Origin: Candidatus Villigracilis affinis
GTDB lineage: Bacteria > Chloroflexota > Anaerolineae > Anaerolineales > Villigracilaceae
DNA length: 64,000 nt
Direction: 5' to 3'
NCBI GenBank assembly: GCA_016718275.1
Contig: JADKEA010000014.1
Span: 26,492-90,491, forward strand
In this document: positions 18,650-27,921 of the stretch, piece after piece
Layout of the letters: every line of letters starts with the position of its first letter
Numbering within the stretch: position 1 is the first letter of the stretch
The notes under the pieces: generated by a model
What the model was told of the DNA's origin: nothing
The model's database searches: none
What the model saw: the letters and a program-made list of their open reading frames with translations, nothing else
Translations under genes and position numbers: made by a program

Positions 18650-20803
18650 CTATGCCAGCGTGAGAATGTAGTAGACCAAACCGCCTACTACGAAGAGGAG
18701 TATCAGCGAAAGGATGAGATATTGCTGAATACGCCCTGTTTGAATGGGACGAAGGTTCTTACCGATCCAGTAAGTTGCGTCAGCGGAACCGTCACCGATG
18801 AATTGGTTGATGAAGGGCACATCAAAGTAATTGCGGATGGCCGAACCAATTCCACCAGTAGTGGGACCAAAAGCATGCAGGATACCGTCAATCACGCCTT
18901 GATCCATGAACTTGTAGATGACATTCTCCGCGAGCCAGTAGGCAGGCTTGACGAAAATGACGTCGTAAATCTCATCGAAGTAGTATTTGTTCTTGAGTAG
19001 GCTAAATTGCAACTTGTCTTCCGCGGGAGAATTGACGTTGCGATAAACCAGCCAGCCCAATCCCAAGCCACCGAGGGCAACAACGAGAGATGTTATCAAT
19101 GGCCAAGGACTGAATTCCACCGCTTCGGGATGTTCCGCCAGCGTACTGCCAACGAATTCATGGAACCAGTTGGGCACAAGTCCGCCGAGGAGTGGGAAAT
19201 GCTCGGGAATGCCGACCCAGCCATAGGTCACAGCAAAGAACGAGAGCACTACGAGCGGAGCCGTCATGGTCCACGGAGTCTCATGGGCATGTTCGGCTTC
19301 CTGTGTGCGGGGTTCACCGAGGAAGGTCAGCGTGATCTGACGCATGGTGTAGAAAGCGGTAAGGAAGGCCGCAAAAGCGAGAGTCGCAAAAATAAGTGTA
19401 TGGCCGTGACCAAACGCATCCGCAAGGATTTCATCCTTCGACCAGAAACCCGCAGTTACGATCGGGAACCCTGAGAGGGCAAAGCCGCCGATGAGAAAGG
19501 TCCAGAATGTGATCGGCATCTTCTTGCGAAGGCCGCCCATGTTGAACATATCCTGCGGATCAACTTTGTGGTTACCAGTATGAAGTACGCCATGCTCCAT
19601 GCCGTGAATGACAGAGCCAGAACCGAGGAAGAGCAAAGCCTTGAAGAAGGCATGTGTCACAAGGTGGAAGACAGCCGCAACGTAGGCATGGATACCAAGC
19701 GCTGCGATCATGAAACCAAGCTGTGAAATCGTCGAGTAAGCCAAGACGCGCTTGATGTCGTTCTGCGCCACGGCGATGGTCGCCGCGAAGAGTGCGGTGA
19801 ACGCACCAATGAAAGCGACAACGGTCATTGTCTTTTCGTCGAGGCTGATGATCGGGAACATGCGGATGACCGCATACACACCCGCCGAAACCATCGTCGC
19901 CGCATGGATCATGGCGCTGACGGGGGTCGGGCCTTCCATCGCGTCGGGCAGCCAGACATGCAGCGGGAACTGTGCCGATTTTCCAACCGTACCGATGAAG
20001 AGCAGCAAGCCGATCAAGCCCGCCGCAGAAAGACCAAACACACCGCTCGGAACAGAGGCAAGGGTGTGCAAAATCTCTTCGGTGAAGATCTCACGGAAGG
20101 ATAATGTGCCGGTCACGCTGTAAAGGAAGGCAATACCCAGCAGCATGAAGACATCGCCGATACGGGTGGTCATGAAGGCTTTGATGGCGGCATTGCGCGC
20201 GGATTCTTTTCCATACCAGAAACCGATGAGCAGGTACGAGCACAAGCCCATGATCTCCCAACCTACAAAGAGGGTCAGGATGTTATCGGAAACCACGAGT
20301 GTCAACATGCCGAATGCAAACAAGCTGATGAATGCAAAGAAGCGCGAGTACATCGGCTCAATTGAAAGCACAGTGTGCTTGTGGCCGAGGTCATCGGTTA
20401 CGGTTGCTCCATGCGGCGGCAGGCCTGCATGATCGTGATCGCCCGCAGGCTGGCCAAAGTTATGATAGCCAACGCTGTAGAGGAAGATCATCAACACCGT
20501 CCACGCAACGAAGAACAAAACGGTCGCAGAGAGCGGATCAATCAACACGCCGATCTTCAACCATGTGTCACCTGTCGGCAGCCAATTAATGGAGCTTGCG
20601 AAAGGTTCTTCTGCAAAATGCTCGACCTTTATCGCATTCCAAAAAACGATCATGGCACCCAGCCACGATAGGAAAGCCGCGCTGATCGCCACCGTATGGC
20701 TCAAGACCTTGCTCTTATTCGTGAACAACACGATCAGCGCAAAGGCAATTACAGGTGGCAAGGGAATGAACCAAACCAGATTAGTCACAAATTCATGTGT
20801 CAT
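18650..20803 (-). CDS. nuoL: NADH-quinone oxidoreductase subunit L
   Basis: Distal antiporter-like subunit of complex I with the lateral helix. 717 residues from the ATG at 20803, preferred over an upstream GTG (20818) because it has TAGGGA before it and clears the nuoK stop. Visible landmarks are TLFVGWEIMGLCSYLLIGFW (key Glu), FPLHVWLPDAMEGPTPVSAM and DIKRVLAYSTISQLGFM. The C-terminal 200 residues hold the long lateral helix and final anchor. A His-rich acidic loop (residues near 115-135) is unusual but in a known variable loop. Confidence 0.96.
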   Translation of the reverse strand: MTHEFVTNLVWFIPLPPVIAFALIVLFTNKSKVLSHTVAISAAFLSWLGAMIVFWNAIKVEHFAEEPFASSINWLPTGDTWLKIGVLIDPLSATVLFFVAWTVLMIFLYSVGYHNFGQPAGDHDHAGLPPHGATVTDDLGHKHTVLSIEPMYSRFFAFISLFAFGMLTLVVSDNILTLFVGWEIMGLCSYLLIGFWYGKESARNAAIKAFMTTRIGDVFMLLGIAFLYSVTGTLSFREIFTEEILHTLASVPSGVFGLSAAGLIGLLLFIGTVGKSAQFPLHVWLPDAMEGPTPVSAMIHAATMVSAGVYAVIRMFPIISLDEKTMTVVAFIGAFTALFAATIAVAQNDIKRVLAYSTISQLGFMIAALGIHAYVAAVFHLVTHAFFKALLFLGSGSVIHGMEHGVLHTGNHKVDPQDMFNMGGLRKKMPITFWTFLIGGFALSGFPIVTAGFWSKDEILADAFGHGHTLIFATLAFAAFLTAFYTMRQITLTFLGEPRTQEAEHAHETPWTMTAPLVVLSFFAVTYGWVGIPEHFPLLGGLVPNWFHEFVGSTLAEHPEAVEFSPWPLITSLVVALGGLGLGWLVYRNVNSPAEDKLQFSLLKNKYYFDEIYDVIFVKPAYWLAENVIYKFMDQGVIDGILHAFGPTTGGIGSAIRNYFDVPFINQFIGDGSADATYWIGKNLRPIQTGRIQQYLILSLILLFVVGGLVYYILTLA

Positions 20804-20811
20804 ATACGTCC

Positions 20812-21120
20812 CTACCACTTCAACATATCGAGTTCATCCGCGACCACCGTATTGCGACGGCGATACACGGAAATGACCAAAGCCAGGCCCACGGAAACTT
20901 CCGCCGCGGCGACCGCAAACACGATGACGGCAAAAACCTGCCCAGCCAGCACCATCACGTCACCGTAACGCCAAAACGCCACAAGGTTGACGTTGATCGC
21001 ATTCAACATCAATTCGATGCCGAGCAGGATCGCAACGGCATTTCTACGAGACAGTGCGCCAAACAAACCAACACTGAACAACGCCGCCGCAAAAATGAGA
21101 TACCAGGAAAGTGGGATCAT
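20812..21120 (-). CDS. nuoK: NADH-quinone oxidoreductase subunit K
   Basis: 102 residues, three membrane helices. Contains the two conserved membrane glutamates, in LLGIELMLNAINVNLVAF and in VFAVAAAEVSVGLALVI, which link the quinone site to the proton channels. Follows nuoJ by 12 nt. Confidence 0.96.
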   Translation of the reverse strand: MIPLSWYLIFAAALFSVGLFGALSRRNAVAILLGIELMLNAINVNLVAFWRYGDVMVLAGQVFAVIVFAVAAAEVSVGLALVISVYRRRNTVVADELDMLKW

Positions 21121-21132
21121 CTCTTCAGCCTC

Positions 21133-21642
21133 CTATTTGCGTGTGAACGCGACATAAACTGCGCCCACCATCGCCGCGAGAAGAAGAACGGATGCGACTT
21201 CGAACGGCAGGACGTAAGCTTCGGGTGAGACGAGTTGATTGCCCAACTCGGCCACCGCATCAAAACCTGACGGGATGGCTGCTGCGGTTTTCGAGAAGCC
21301 GCTCCAACCCTGAAGCAAAAAGGCGAGACCCACGAAGGTCAACACAGCCACGAGCGCGCCCGACCACCAGTTCTTGTTCAATTGCGGAGTATTGTCGCGC
21401 AATTCCCTGCGGGTCAACATGACCGCAAAGATGAAGAGAATGGCGATCGCGCCGATGTATACAACCACCTGCACCACTGCGATGAAGCCCGCGTTGAGAA
21501 TGGTGTAAATGATCGCCACACCAAAGAGCGTAGCCACCAGCCACAACGCCGCATGGACGAGGTTTCGCGTGGTCACCACCAGCAAAGCTGATGCCAGGGT
21601 GACACCTGCAACAATTAGAAAAATGATTTGTTCTGCTGTCAT
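21133..21642 (-). CDS. nuoJ: NADH-quinone oxidoreductase subunit J
   Basis: 169 residues with five membrane helices. The third helix has the conserved YIGAIAILFIFAVML segment with its pi-bulge. Upstream of it nuoI would be expected but a non-coding repeat is found instead. Confidence 0.95.
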   Translation of the reverse strand: MTAEQIIFLIVAGVTLASALLVVTTRNLVHAALWLVATLFGVAIIYTILNAGFIAVVQVVVYIGAIAILFIFAVMLTRRELRDNTPQLNKNWWSGALVAVLTFVGLAFLLQGWSGFSKTAAAIPSGFDAVAELGNQLVSPEAYVLPFEVASVLLLAAMVGAVYVAFTRK

Positions 21643-21649
21643 AAGATCT

Positions 21650-21753
21650 CCTGTTTCGTCCTGAGCGGAGGGCCTTGTTTTTTTAAGCCCGTAGTCGAAG
21701 GATTTGCCCGCAGTTCACCAAAGGGTTTGTCAACTACGCTCAGTGCGAAGGAT
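21650..21753. repeat. Dispersed GTCCTGAGCG-type intergenic repeat between nuoH and nuoJ
   Basis: Contains CGTCCTGAGCGGAGGG, GTAGTCGAAGGATTTG and CTACGCTCAGTGCGAAGGA, pieces of the dispersed repeat that also appears (as CATCCTGAGCGAAGCGA) at 43128. It occupies the place where nuoI often lies. No ORF is present. Confidence 0.6.
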
Positions 21754-22947
21754 TTAGTGGTGAGCCTCCACCACCTGTTTTACACCTTCAACCCGTTCGC
21801 GCTCCTTTTTGCTCGCCGAGCGGACAAACTCCAGCGAAATCCACGCGACAATGACATTCGAGAGGAGCATGCCTGTGATGAAGAGCCAGCTCGAAGCGTC
21901 GCGCAGAAGCGCGTTCATCAGGGCGGTCACCATCACCAGCACAAAAGCGACGGGGGTGAGGAATTTCCAGTTGAATGCCAGCATCTGATCGATACGGATA
22001 CGCATCACTGTGTATTTGACCCACATGATGACCCAGTAACCGACGAGCGCCTTGAACAGGATGATCGCGATCGCAAGGAAGGGACTGACCTTTTCCAGAC
22101 CAAAGAAGCGATACCCGCCAAAGAAGAAAATGGCCCAGAAACCACCGAAGGTAAAGGCATGCAAAAGCTCGCCTGCGTAGAACATGCCGAATTTCATACC
22201 GGAATATTCGATGTTGTAGCCGGAGACCAGTTCCGATTCGCCTTCAGCGAGGTCGAACGGTGCACGTCCTAATTCCGCAATGGCTGCGATCAAAAAGATC
22301 AGAGCGGCAAGCGGCGAAAGCAGAACGAACCAAATATCCTGGCTCTGAATGATCGCGTTCATACCCATTGAACCCGCAAAGATCGTCGGGATGAGCAGGG
22401 TTGCCAGCATCGGGATCTCAAACGAAACCATCACAGCCACCTGGCGAAATGCGCCGATGACCGAGAACTTGTTGTTTGACGACCAGCCCGCCATAATGAT
22501 CGAAAGCGTTCCGATCGAACCAGCCGCGATGATGAACAACGCGCCCGCATTCAGATCCACGCCGAGCATCACAGGCGCAAGCGGTACCACCGCCCACAGG
22601 ATCAACACCGACATCATCGAAAGCATCGGCGCAAGGTTGTACACGACCTTGTCGGCGCCATCGGGTGTGGTGTCTTCCTTGATCATCAGCTTGATGATGT
22701 CTGCAAATGGCTGGATCAGGCCGAACGGTCCAAGACGATTCGGGCCGATGCGATCCTGAAAACGCGCCACCACCTTGCGTTCGATCCACACAAGGAAAAT
22801 GTCCACCACCATCAAAATGGTGATGAGCATCAATACGCCGAGGAAGGCGACGAGAACCTGTGCGAACACATCGTTCATGCCCCAGCCGACAAAAATACCT
22901 GTCAGCCAGTCCGCGGCAACTTTTAGAGGGTCATTCCAAAAATTCAT
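21754..22947 (-). CDS. nuoH: NADH-quinone oxidoreductase subunit H
   Basis: 397 residues, eight or nine helices; forms the quinone chamber with the peripheral arm. Signature loops IERKVVARFQDRIGPNRLGP and AELGRAPFDLAEGESELVSG are complete. The C-terminus has about 30 extra charged residues after the last helix. First gene of the nuoH-N operon, preceded by CAGGAGTGACTT. Confidence 0.97.
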   Translation of the reverse strand: MNFWNDPLKVAADWLTGIFVGWGMNDVFAQVLVAFLGVLMLITILMVVDIFLVWIERKVVARFQDRIGPNRLGPFGLIQPFADIIKLMIKEDTTPDGADKVVYNLAPMLSMMSVLILWAVVPLAPVMLGVDLNAGALFIIAAGSIGTLSIIMAGWSSNNKFSVIGAFRQVAVMVSFEIPMLATLLIPTIFAGSMGMNAIIQSQDIWFVLLSPLAALIFLIAAIAELGRAPFDLAEGESELVSGYNIEYSGMKFGMFYAGELLHAFTFGGFWAIFFFGGYRFFGLEKVSPFLAIAIILFKALVGYWVIMWVKYTVMRIRIDQMLAFNWKFLTPVAFVLVMVTALMNALLRDASSWLFITGMLLSNVIVAWISLEFVRSASKKERERVEGVKQVVEAHH

Positions 22948-22966
22948 AAGTCACTCCTGTAAATCT

Positions 22967-22993
22967 GTAGAGCGAAGTGCCAGTTCGCTCTAC
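22967..22993. repeat. Short palindromic element
   Basis: Perfect 10-bp arms GTAGAGCGAA / TTCGCTCTAC with a 7-nt loop, lying just upstream of the nuoH ribosome binding site. Confidence 0.6.
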
Positions 22994-23019
22994 GAAAATT
23001 TACCTGCATTACACAAAGA

Positions 23020-23051
23020 AAAGGCTGAAAGGAAAAATCCAATCAGCCTTC
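23020..23051 (-). terminator. Terminator after nuoA
   Basis: Minus-strand stem AAGGCTGA / TCAGCCTT with a 14-nt loop, then TTCTTTG. It separates nuoA from the nuoH-N transcript, at least partly. Confidence 0.6.
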
Positions 23052-23070
23052 TCTACAATGTATTAGGAAA

Positions 23071-23424
23071 CTACGCCCACTCCAACATCCCTTTGCGCCA
23101 GGTATATACCAGGCCTGCAACGAGGATGAGAATGAAAATGATACCTTCAACAACGGCAAACAATCCCAACTGGTTCAACTTTACAGCCCAGGGGAAAAGA
23201 AAAACGGCTTCTACATCAAAGACGAGGAAGACCAGCGCAAAAATGTAATATTGAGCCTTGAACTGCACCCAGCCCTCGCCGACAGGTTCAATGCCGCACT
23301 CATAAGTTGATTGTTTAATGGGATTGGGCTTCTTGGGTCCTAAAAGCCAGCCGACGCCAATTGCACCCACGGGAATGATCAAACCAACAATAAAAAACAA
23401 TCCAACGTAAAGCCATTCATTCAT
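23071..23424 (-). CDS. nuoA: NADH-quinone oxidoreductase subunit A
   Basis: 117 residues from the ATG at 23424 (GGAG seven nt upstream); the frame is open to a TTG at 23505 but the added residues are not NuoA-like. Three membrane helices and the conserved loop STYECGIEPVGEGWVQFKAQ, which carries the Cys near the quinone site, followed by FLVFDVEAVFLFPWAV. The nuoB, C and D genes that usually follow are not here. Confidence 0.96.
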   Translation of the reverse strand: MNEWLYVGLFFIVGLIIPVGAIGVGWLLGPKKPNPIKQSTYECGIEPVGEGWVQFKAQYYIFALVFLVFDVEAVFLFPWAVKLNQLGLFAVVEGIIFILILVAGLVYTWRKGMLEWA

Positions 23425-23540
23425 CTGTACGCTCCATAGCAAAAAATCTTGTAATTTTGGAAATTGTACCATATAGAACAAATCGCCCCTATAACTGCAT
23501 GTCAATATTTTAGGTGATTTTCGTCATATATTTATTTGGC

Positions 23541-24284
23541 CTATGACGGTTGCTTTTTTCTCCGAAACTTCAAAAAAAACTTGAAAATATCCTCTAAAAA
23601 CGGGAACCCGACAATTCCGCCGATGATGGACCCAATTACCCCGGAGGTCCTCGCCACATTGACCGATAGCCCGAAAAAATCCACCGCTTCTATTTCGACC
23701 GTCTGAGCGGATACGGCAATTCGGCTTTGTTCTCCCGTTGAGATCTCCGCAAAGTTCAAGTGCAGCCAGACCGTACCACGGTAGATGCCTGTCTCCTGCG
23801 GGCGGATGCTCCAAAAGAACGTTGCAGATTGCCCACGTTTCAGCGGCTCATAGATCGCACCCGAGGGCTGGATCTGCATGCCAGCGATATCAAGCCGTGC
23901 TTCGGCTGTGACATTATGCGTTTCATACAGGTCAGGGATTTCAATGACTTCGCCCGTGATCACGTTCCCCTCGAACTGCGCCGTCGGTGTGATATTCCCC
24001 AGATCGTCCACTTCCAAGGTCAGGCGGACAATATCCCCTTCCACGCCTGCGCGCATCTTGGGCGGGAATTCCAATGTGAGTCGGCGGGTTTCAGGGATCG
24101 CAGGAGATTGAGCAGACTCACTGTCAGCGGATTCTGTCGGGCTGGGAGCCGATGGGGTCGGTTTACCCGATGCTCCAGAGGAAGGTTGTGCACTCGTCCC
24201 AGCACAGGCCAGAGACAGGAAAAAGACCGTCAACACAGGGAAGATGATCAACAAATAAAATGAGCGAGGGACCTTTTTCATCAT
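23541..24284 (-). CDS. Putative lipoprotein with C-terminal membrane segment
   Basis: 247 residues. Lipobox-like LSLACAG puts the lipidated Cys near residue 27, followed by a Ser/Pro/Thr-rich linker to about residue 65, a beta-rich extracytoplasmic domain (residues 70-200) and a C-terminal hydrophobic segment SGVIGSIIGGIVGFPF with a basic tail. I recognise no family. The start codon overlaps the stop of the tiny gene upstream (CATGATGA), so it is the last member of a coupled three-gene set. Confidence 0.65.
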   Translation of the reverse strand: MMKKVPRSFYLLIIFPVLTVFFLSLACAGTSAQPSSGASGKPTPSAPSPTESADSESAQSPAIPETRRLTLEFPPKMRAGVEGDIVRLTLEVDDLGNITPTAQFEGNVITGEVIEIPDLYETHNVTAEARLDIAGMQIQPSGAIYEPLKRGQSATFFWSIRPQETGIYRGTVWLHLNFAEISTGEQSRIAVSAQTVEIEAVDFFGLSVNVARTSGVIGSIIGGIVGFPFLEDIFKFFLKFRRKKQPS

Positions 24285-24418
24285 GGAAGCTGCATTTCCG
24301 TCGGCGCGATGACTTGAATACGCGTTTCGCGCGAGTTAGGCAAATATCCCCAAGCCAGGAACGAAATCGACAAGGCAAGAATAGCAAGAGCAAGGAAAAG
24401 CCGCAGACGTTTTTTCAC
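24281..24418 (-). CDS. Tiny membrane protein, 45 residues
   Basis: Starts at GTG (24418-24416), whose last bases overlap the TGA of the upstream gene (GTGA), and ends in TGA inside the ATGATG start of the lipoprotein gene. Product: KKRLRLF, then one hydrophobic helix LALAILALSISFLAW, then a short polar outside tail with PTEMQLP. No family known. The precise overlaps at both ends are the main support for it being translated. Confidence 0.55.
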   Translation of the reverse strand: MKKRLRLFLALAILALSISFLAWGYLPNSRETRIQVIAPTEMQLP

Positions 24419-25155
24419 CGCGCCACCTCCTCCACCTCCTCATACCAACGTACGCGCGTACCCACTTTATCGCGCATTTGCCAGGCAAGGGATTTCTGCA
24501 TTCCATTAAATGTATCCAGCACCCGATCAACGCGCGCAACAATCAATGCCCGTTCGTCAGAATTGAGTGCGACATCATCCCCAGAAACCACTTCCTTGAC
24601 CCGCTCCAAATTGATGGAGGTGGTTTTATACAATCCCCAGTCACTGCCGCACAAGGCAGCGATGACACTCAAATTGATCACTTCATCATCACCCATGCCG
24701 ACTTCGGTGTTCAAAAACAGGGAGGCAATATCCAAAGCATCCTTGCGGTTGAGGTGCACGATCTGCGCCTTCGACAACAACAACTCCGCAAGTGGAATGG
24801 TGATGGGGTCGGCCTTCAAACGATTTTCGAGTGGAATCTTATGACACATCATAAAATCACCGACAAAAATATCGATCTTCATCTCGGATTCATTGTGATA
24901 GTAGATCTGACGCTGGTCCCCATTCAACACATTGAACTGCCTGTGAGGAGCATAGCCCACCTCAGGCATGAACGCCTCGAATTCACGGCGCTGTTTTTTG
25001 GCAACCACAAAATCAAGATCGGCAAATTCCCTGAGGAACAGAGGGTGATTTTTTTTGTTATGCGCCTGCACCGCCAGCCCGCCAATGGCGCGCAGTTGAA
25101 TATTTTTTGCGTTCGCCGCATCGATAAGGCGATGCATTTCTTGTATGATGTCCAA
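24415..25155 (-). CDS. Nucleotidyltransferase-fold protein (AbiEii/MNT-like)
   Basis: 246 residues. AIGGLAVQAH near residue 23 and FADLDFVV near 45 fit the GG-x-D-x-D core of DNA polymerase beta-like nucleotidyltransferases, and residues 85-150 resemble the second catalytic acid (KIDIFVGDF) and helical part. Proteins of this type modify small molecules, RNA or toxins; some act as type IV antitoxin/toxin pairs (AbiEii), but no AbiEi partner is here. The downstream overlap places it first in the coupled set with the small membrane protein and lipoprotein. Confidence 0.6.
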   Translation of the reverse strand: MDIIQEMHRLIDAANAKNIQLRAIGGLAVQAHNKKNHPLFLREFADLDFVVAKKQRREFEAFMPEVGYAPHRQFNVLNGDQRQIYYHNESEMKIDIFVGDFMMCHKIPLENRLKADPITIPLAELLLSKAQIVHLNRKDALDIASLFLNTEVGMGDDEVINLSVIAALCGSDWGLYKTTSINLERVKEVVSGDDVALNSDERALIVARVDRVLDTFNGMQKSLAWQMRDKVGTRVRWYEEVEEVAR

Positions 25156-25245
25156 GTGATTCTATCCTTTGGGAAAAATGTAAACATGAATACAGGTAAA
25201 TAAGTATACATGTTTCCGTGCCCGCGTGTCTACGTGTTCACCTTT

Positions 25246-26154
25246 TCACTGCCTTACATCCTTCATCCAAACCCCAAAATCAGCCGAGGCCATTTTCTCC
25301 TCGGCTCTGCCCCAACGCTCCAGCGCCCAGCCCCAAAAATCAAACTCAATGGTGGAGATCTTCTGTTGAATGGCGGCCCACAATCCCCAGCCTACATCAG
25401 ACATGATCATGTTCAATTTCATGCGCGCGATCAGCTCGGGGGTCGCATCTCCAAAATACGCAGCGCAAACTTCCATGATTTGTTCGTCATTGAATTGCAT
25501 TTCCTGGCAGGTATTGCCAAGTTCAAAGGTCGGGTCGTTATTACCGCTGTATTCATAATCGATCAACCAGAGCTGCTCGCCATCGTCGATGTAGTTTTCT
25601 GCAAGCAGGTCGTTATTGCATGGGACAGTCGCCAGTGGATTGACCGACATGGCCTTTTCGATCTGTGCGACCGTGTCCAATCTGGCGGAATATCCATCGG
25701 GGATCTTGATGTCGCGTTCTTTGCATAGGCGCAGATAATATTCCGTAAGGCGAAACATATTGAAGTCCGTCAAGAAGCGTTCGCCAGAGTGGAGTCTCTT
25801 GATGGATTGAGCCATGCGCGTCGGCATACCCTTTCCATTCAAGGCATCCTTCGACATGGTCTTGCCGTTCAGGAATTCGAGAACCATCACGCTGTGTTCA
25901 GGGAAGTGATGCAAAATCTTTGGCGCGACTCCCGCCTGCGCCGCAGCCCTGCTGTTGTGATATTCGTTTTTGCGGTCAATGGCCAGGAGCTCGGTACCTT
26001 CGCCCGGCACGCGGATAAAAAATGGCTGGCCATCCACATGGACTTTGTAGTTGGTGTTGGTCAGCCCGCCTGAAAGATGTTCGATCGAAACATCCCTCCC
26101 GCTCCAATCCTCTATTTTGGAAACCACTTCGTCTATTACTGGCATAAAACGCAC
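25246..26154 (-). CDS. Choline/aminoglycoside kinase-like phosphotransferase
   Basis: 302 residues of the APH/choline kinase fold. The ATP lobe has SGGLTNTNYKVHV, the catalytic loop VPCNNDLLAENYI (canonical HNDLxxxN with the His replaced) and the metal loop LWLIDYEYSGNNDP. LicA-like choline or ethanolamine kinases and thiamine kinases share this pattern; the downstream DPTFELG and EYSGNNDP favour choline kinase-like. Next to an amino acid/amine permease gene, which could supply the substrate. Confidence 0.78.
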   Translation of the reverse strand: MRFMPVIDEVVSKIEDWSGRDVSIEHLSGGLTNTNYKVHVDGQPFFIRVPGEGTELLAIDRKNEYHNSRAAAQAGVAPKILHHFPEHSVMVLEFLNGKTMSKDALNGKGMPTRMAQSIKRLHSGERFLTDFNMFRLTEYYLRLCKERDIKIPDGYSARLDTVAQIEKAMSVNPLATVPCNNDLLAENYIDDGEQLWLIDYEYSGNNDPTFELGNTCQEMQFNDEQIMEVCAAYFGDATPELIARMKLNMIMSDVGWGLWAAIQQKISTIEFDFWGWALERWGRAEEKMASADFGVWMKDVRQ

Positions 26155-26168
26155 TCCCGTGGGAAATG

Positions 26169-26207
26169 AAAAAGGTGACAGTTATCTCTCACAAGATAAC
26201 TGTCACC
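26169..26207 (-). terminator. Terminator of the permease gene
   Basis: Perfect 14-bp stem GGTGACAGTTATCT / AGATAACTGTCACC with a T-run on the minus strand, between the permease and kinase genes. Confidence 0.9.
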
Positions 26208-26220
26208 CATTGGAGTTTAT

Positions 26221-27861
26221 TTATTCAACAGGAATTTCGGTCTGGACCTTATCCATATCGATGCCGCCTTTTTTGCGGTAGGACTTGAAGCCATAATAAA
26301 TGGCCGCGGACAATGCATAACAGGTCACAAGGAATATGATGGAATTCGTATTCTTGAAACTAATGCCATACAACCCGCCGCCTTCACCGCCCGTATTGAG
26401 CCAGGGATCGAACAACCATTCCACGAGTAGGAATCCGAGGAAGCTGGCGAAGATTACACCCGCGACCGTGATGAGCGGAATGCCGAACACTTTCATCTGG
26501 GCAATTGGAGAGGCCTCAAAGAGTTCCTTCTTCTTATATGGAAGAACAATCGCTGCGATGGCTGTGCCGAAATACATGAAGGCAATGCCCTGCGTGGCAG
26601 CCAGGGTGATGGAGTAAAAGCCGCCCACGTTGAAGGCATATAGATATGACACAAGCAAGGCGGGCACCACCATCAACAACATGGCGTTGACCGGGGTGCC
26701 TTTGTCATTCAATTCGGCGACCTTCTCAGGCAGCAAGCGGTCAAACGCTGCAGCGAAGATCACGCGTGTGGAAGAAAGGAACAATGTGCCAGCCCAACCA
26801 AACCACCAGAAGCTCATCAAAACAACGACAACGATCTGAATGAGGCGATTGCTGGTCAGGAAAAGCGCAAGCAAGGCAGGGTAGGGCCATACAGGCAAAG
26901 GCACTGTAGCTCCATACCATACGGAATTCCACCAGGCACCGTTGGATTGCATATAAAAATCCCACCCAATGGTTCTGGCTACGCCAAGGAAGAAGACAAT
27001 TCCAAGCGTGGTCACAGCGCCGAGAGCCCAAGCCATACCGGAGAAGTTGCGTTTGTAATCCGTTGCGCCGCGGACTTCACCATAGAGGGTTGCGCCCCAA
27101 TTCGGCCACAAGTTAAAGAATACAAGCCACGGAAGCGTGAGGAGAACCAGCTTAAAGGTTCCGCCGGTTAAGGGCGTTGCAGCGCCGGCCTCTGTACCCG
27201 CTTGAACAGTGGCATCATACGCACCGGCCTGAGCACCAAACAAAGCAGTTGCATTCTTTTCGTAGCCAGCCTTGAAGGCATCGGGAGAACCGGTGAAAAG
27301 CAGGACGATCACGATCAGCAGTCCAAGCATACCTGCATAGAAGGAAAATTTTTGAATCCGCGCATAGGTTTTCATACCGAGCATGATCACGAGTGCGACA
27401 AATCCGAGCGCAATCAAGGTGCTGACAAATAAAGGCGTGCCTGTGCCCGCAAACCAAACGGCGGCATCCTTCAATCCAAATACACCGAGAATGGGCACCA
27501 TCACAACCTGTCGGAACATGTCACCATACACCGGGGTCCACAACCACAACGTGAACCACCAGCCTGTAATGGCGAGGATGAAACCAACACCTCCGCCAAA
27601 TATGCGGGTCATCCAGACGTAATCACCGCCGGAACGGGGCATTACGGAAATCAGGGAGGCATATACGATGATCTCGAAGATCAAAAATACGGCACTCACG
27701 ATGAGCGCGTTGATCATGCCGCCACTGAAGAAATACATCTGGCTGAAGCTATAGAACCCCAATGTCACAATGTTGATGGAAAAGAACGCATAAATAAATG
27801 CGTCGAAGACTGACCACGAACGGACCATGCCAGTCGCCTTACGGACAAACAAGTTGCTCAT
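26221..27861 (-). CDS. APC superfamily amino acid permease
   Basis: 546 residues with about 12 hydrophobic helices. The N-terminal helix reads SVFDAFIYAFFSINIVTLGF and helix 3 region has VMPRSGGDYVWMTRIFGGGVGF, the consensus motif of APC amine/amino acid transporters. A long extracytoplasmic loop (residues 215-260, Ala/Gly/Thr rich) sits in the middle. Substrate unknown. AGGAGAGAG precedes ATG; it has its own terminator. Confidence 0.87.
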   Translation of the reverse strand: MSNLFVRKATGMVRSWSVFDAFIYAFFSINIVTLGFYSFSQMYFFSGGMINALIVSAVFLIFEIIVYASLISVMPRSGGDYVWMTRIFGGGVGFILAITGWWFTLWLWTPVYGDMFRQVVMVPILGVFGLKDAAVWFAGTGTPLFVSTLIALGFVALVIMLGMKTYARIQKFSFYAGMLGLLIVIVLLFTGSPDAFKAGYEKNATALFGAQAGAYDATVQAGTEAGAATPLTGGTFKLVLLTLPWLVFFNLWPNWGATLYGEVRGATDYKRNFSGMAWALGAVTTLGIVFFLGVARTIGWDFYMQSNGAWWNSVWYGATVPLPVWPYPALLALFLTSNRLIQIVVVVLMSFWWFGWAGTLFLSSTRVIFAAAFDRLLPEKVAELNDKGTPVNAMLLMVVPALLVSYLYAFNVGGFYSITLAATQGIAFMYFGTAIAAIVLPYKKKELFEASPIAQMKVFGIPLITVAGVIFASFLGFLLVEWLFDPWLNTGGEGGGLYGISFKNTNSIIFLVTCYALSAAIYYGFKSYRKKGGIDMDKVQTEIPVE

Positions 27862-27889
27862 AACTCTCTCCTCTTTATGATATTTTCAG

Positions 27890-27914
27890 CAGGGACGCAG
27901 CGGTGCATCCCTAC
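27890..27914. repeat. Short palindromic element
   Basis: CAGGGACGCA / TGCATCCCTAC arms around GCGG, just 3' to the metallophosphoesterase gene. Resembles in style the hairpins at 22967 and 49837 although the sequence differs. Confidence 0.5.
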
Positions 27915-27921
27915 ATGTAAC

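Noticed and set aside
24163..24393. 76-codon minus-strand ORF in another frame of the lipoprotein region
   Set aside because: It overlaps two better supported coupled genes and shows no signal of its own.
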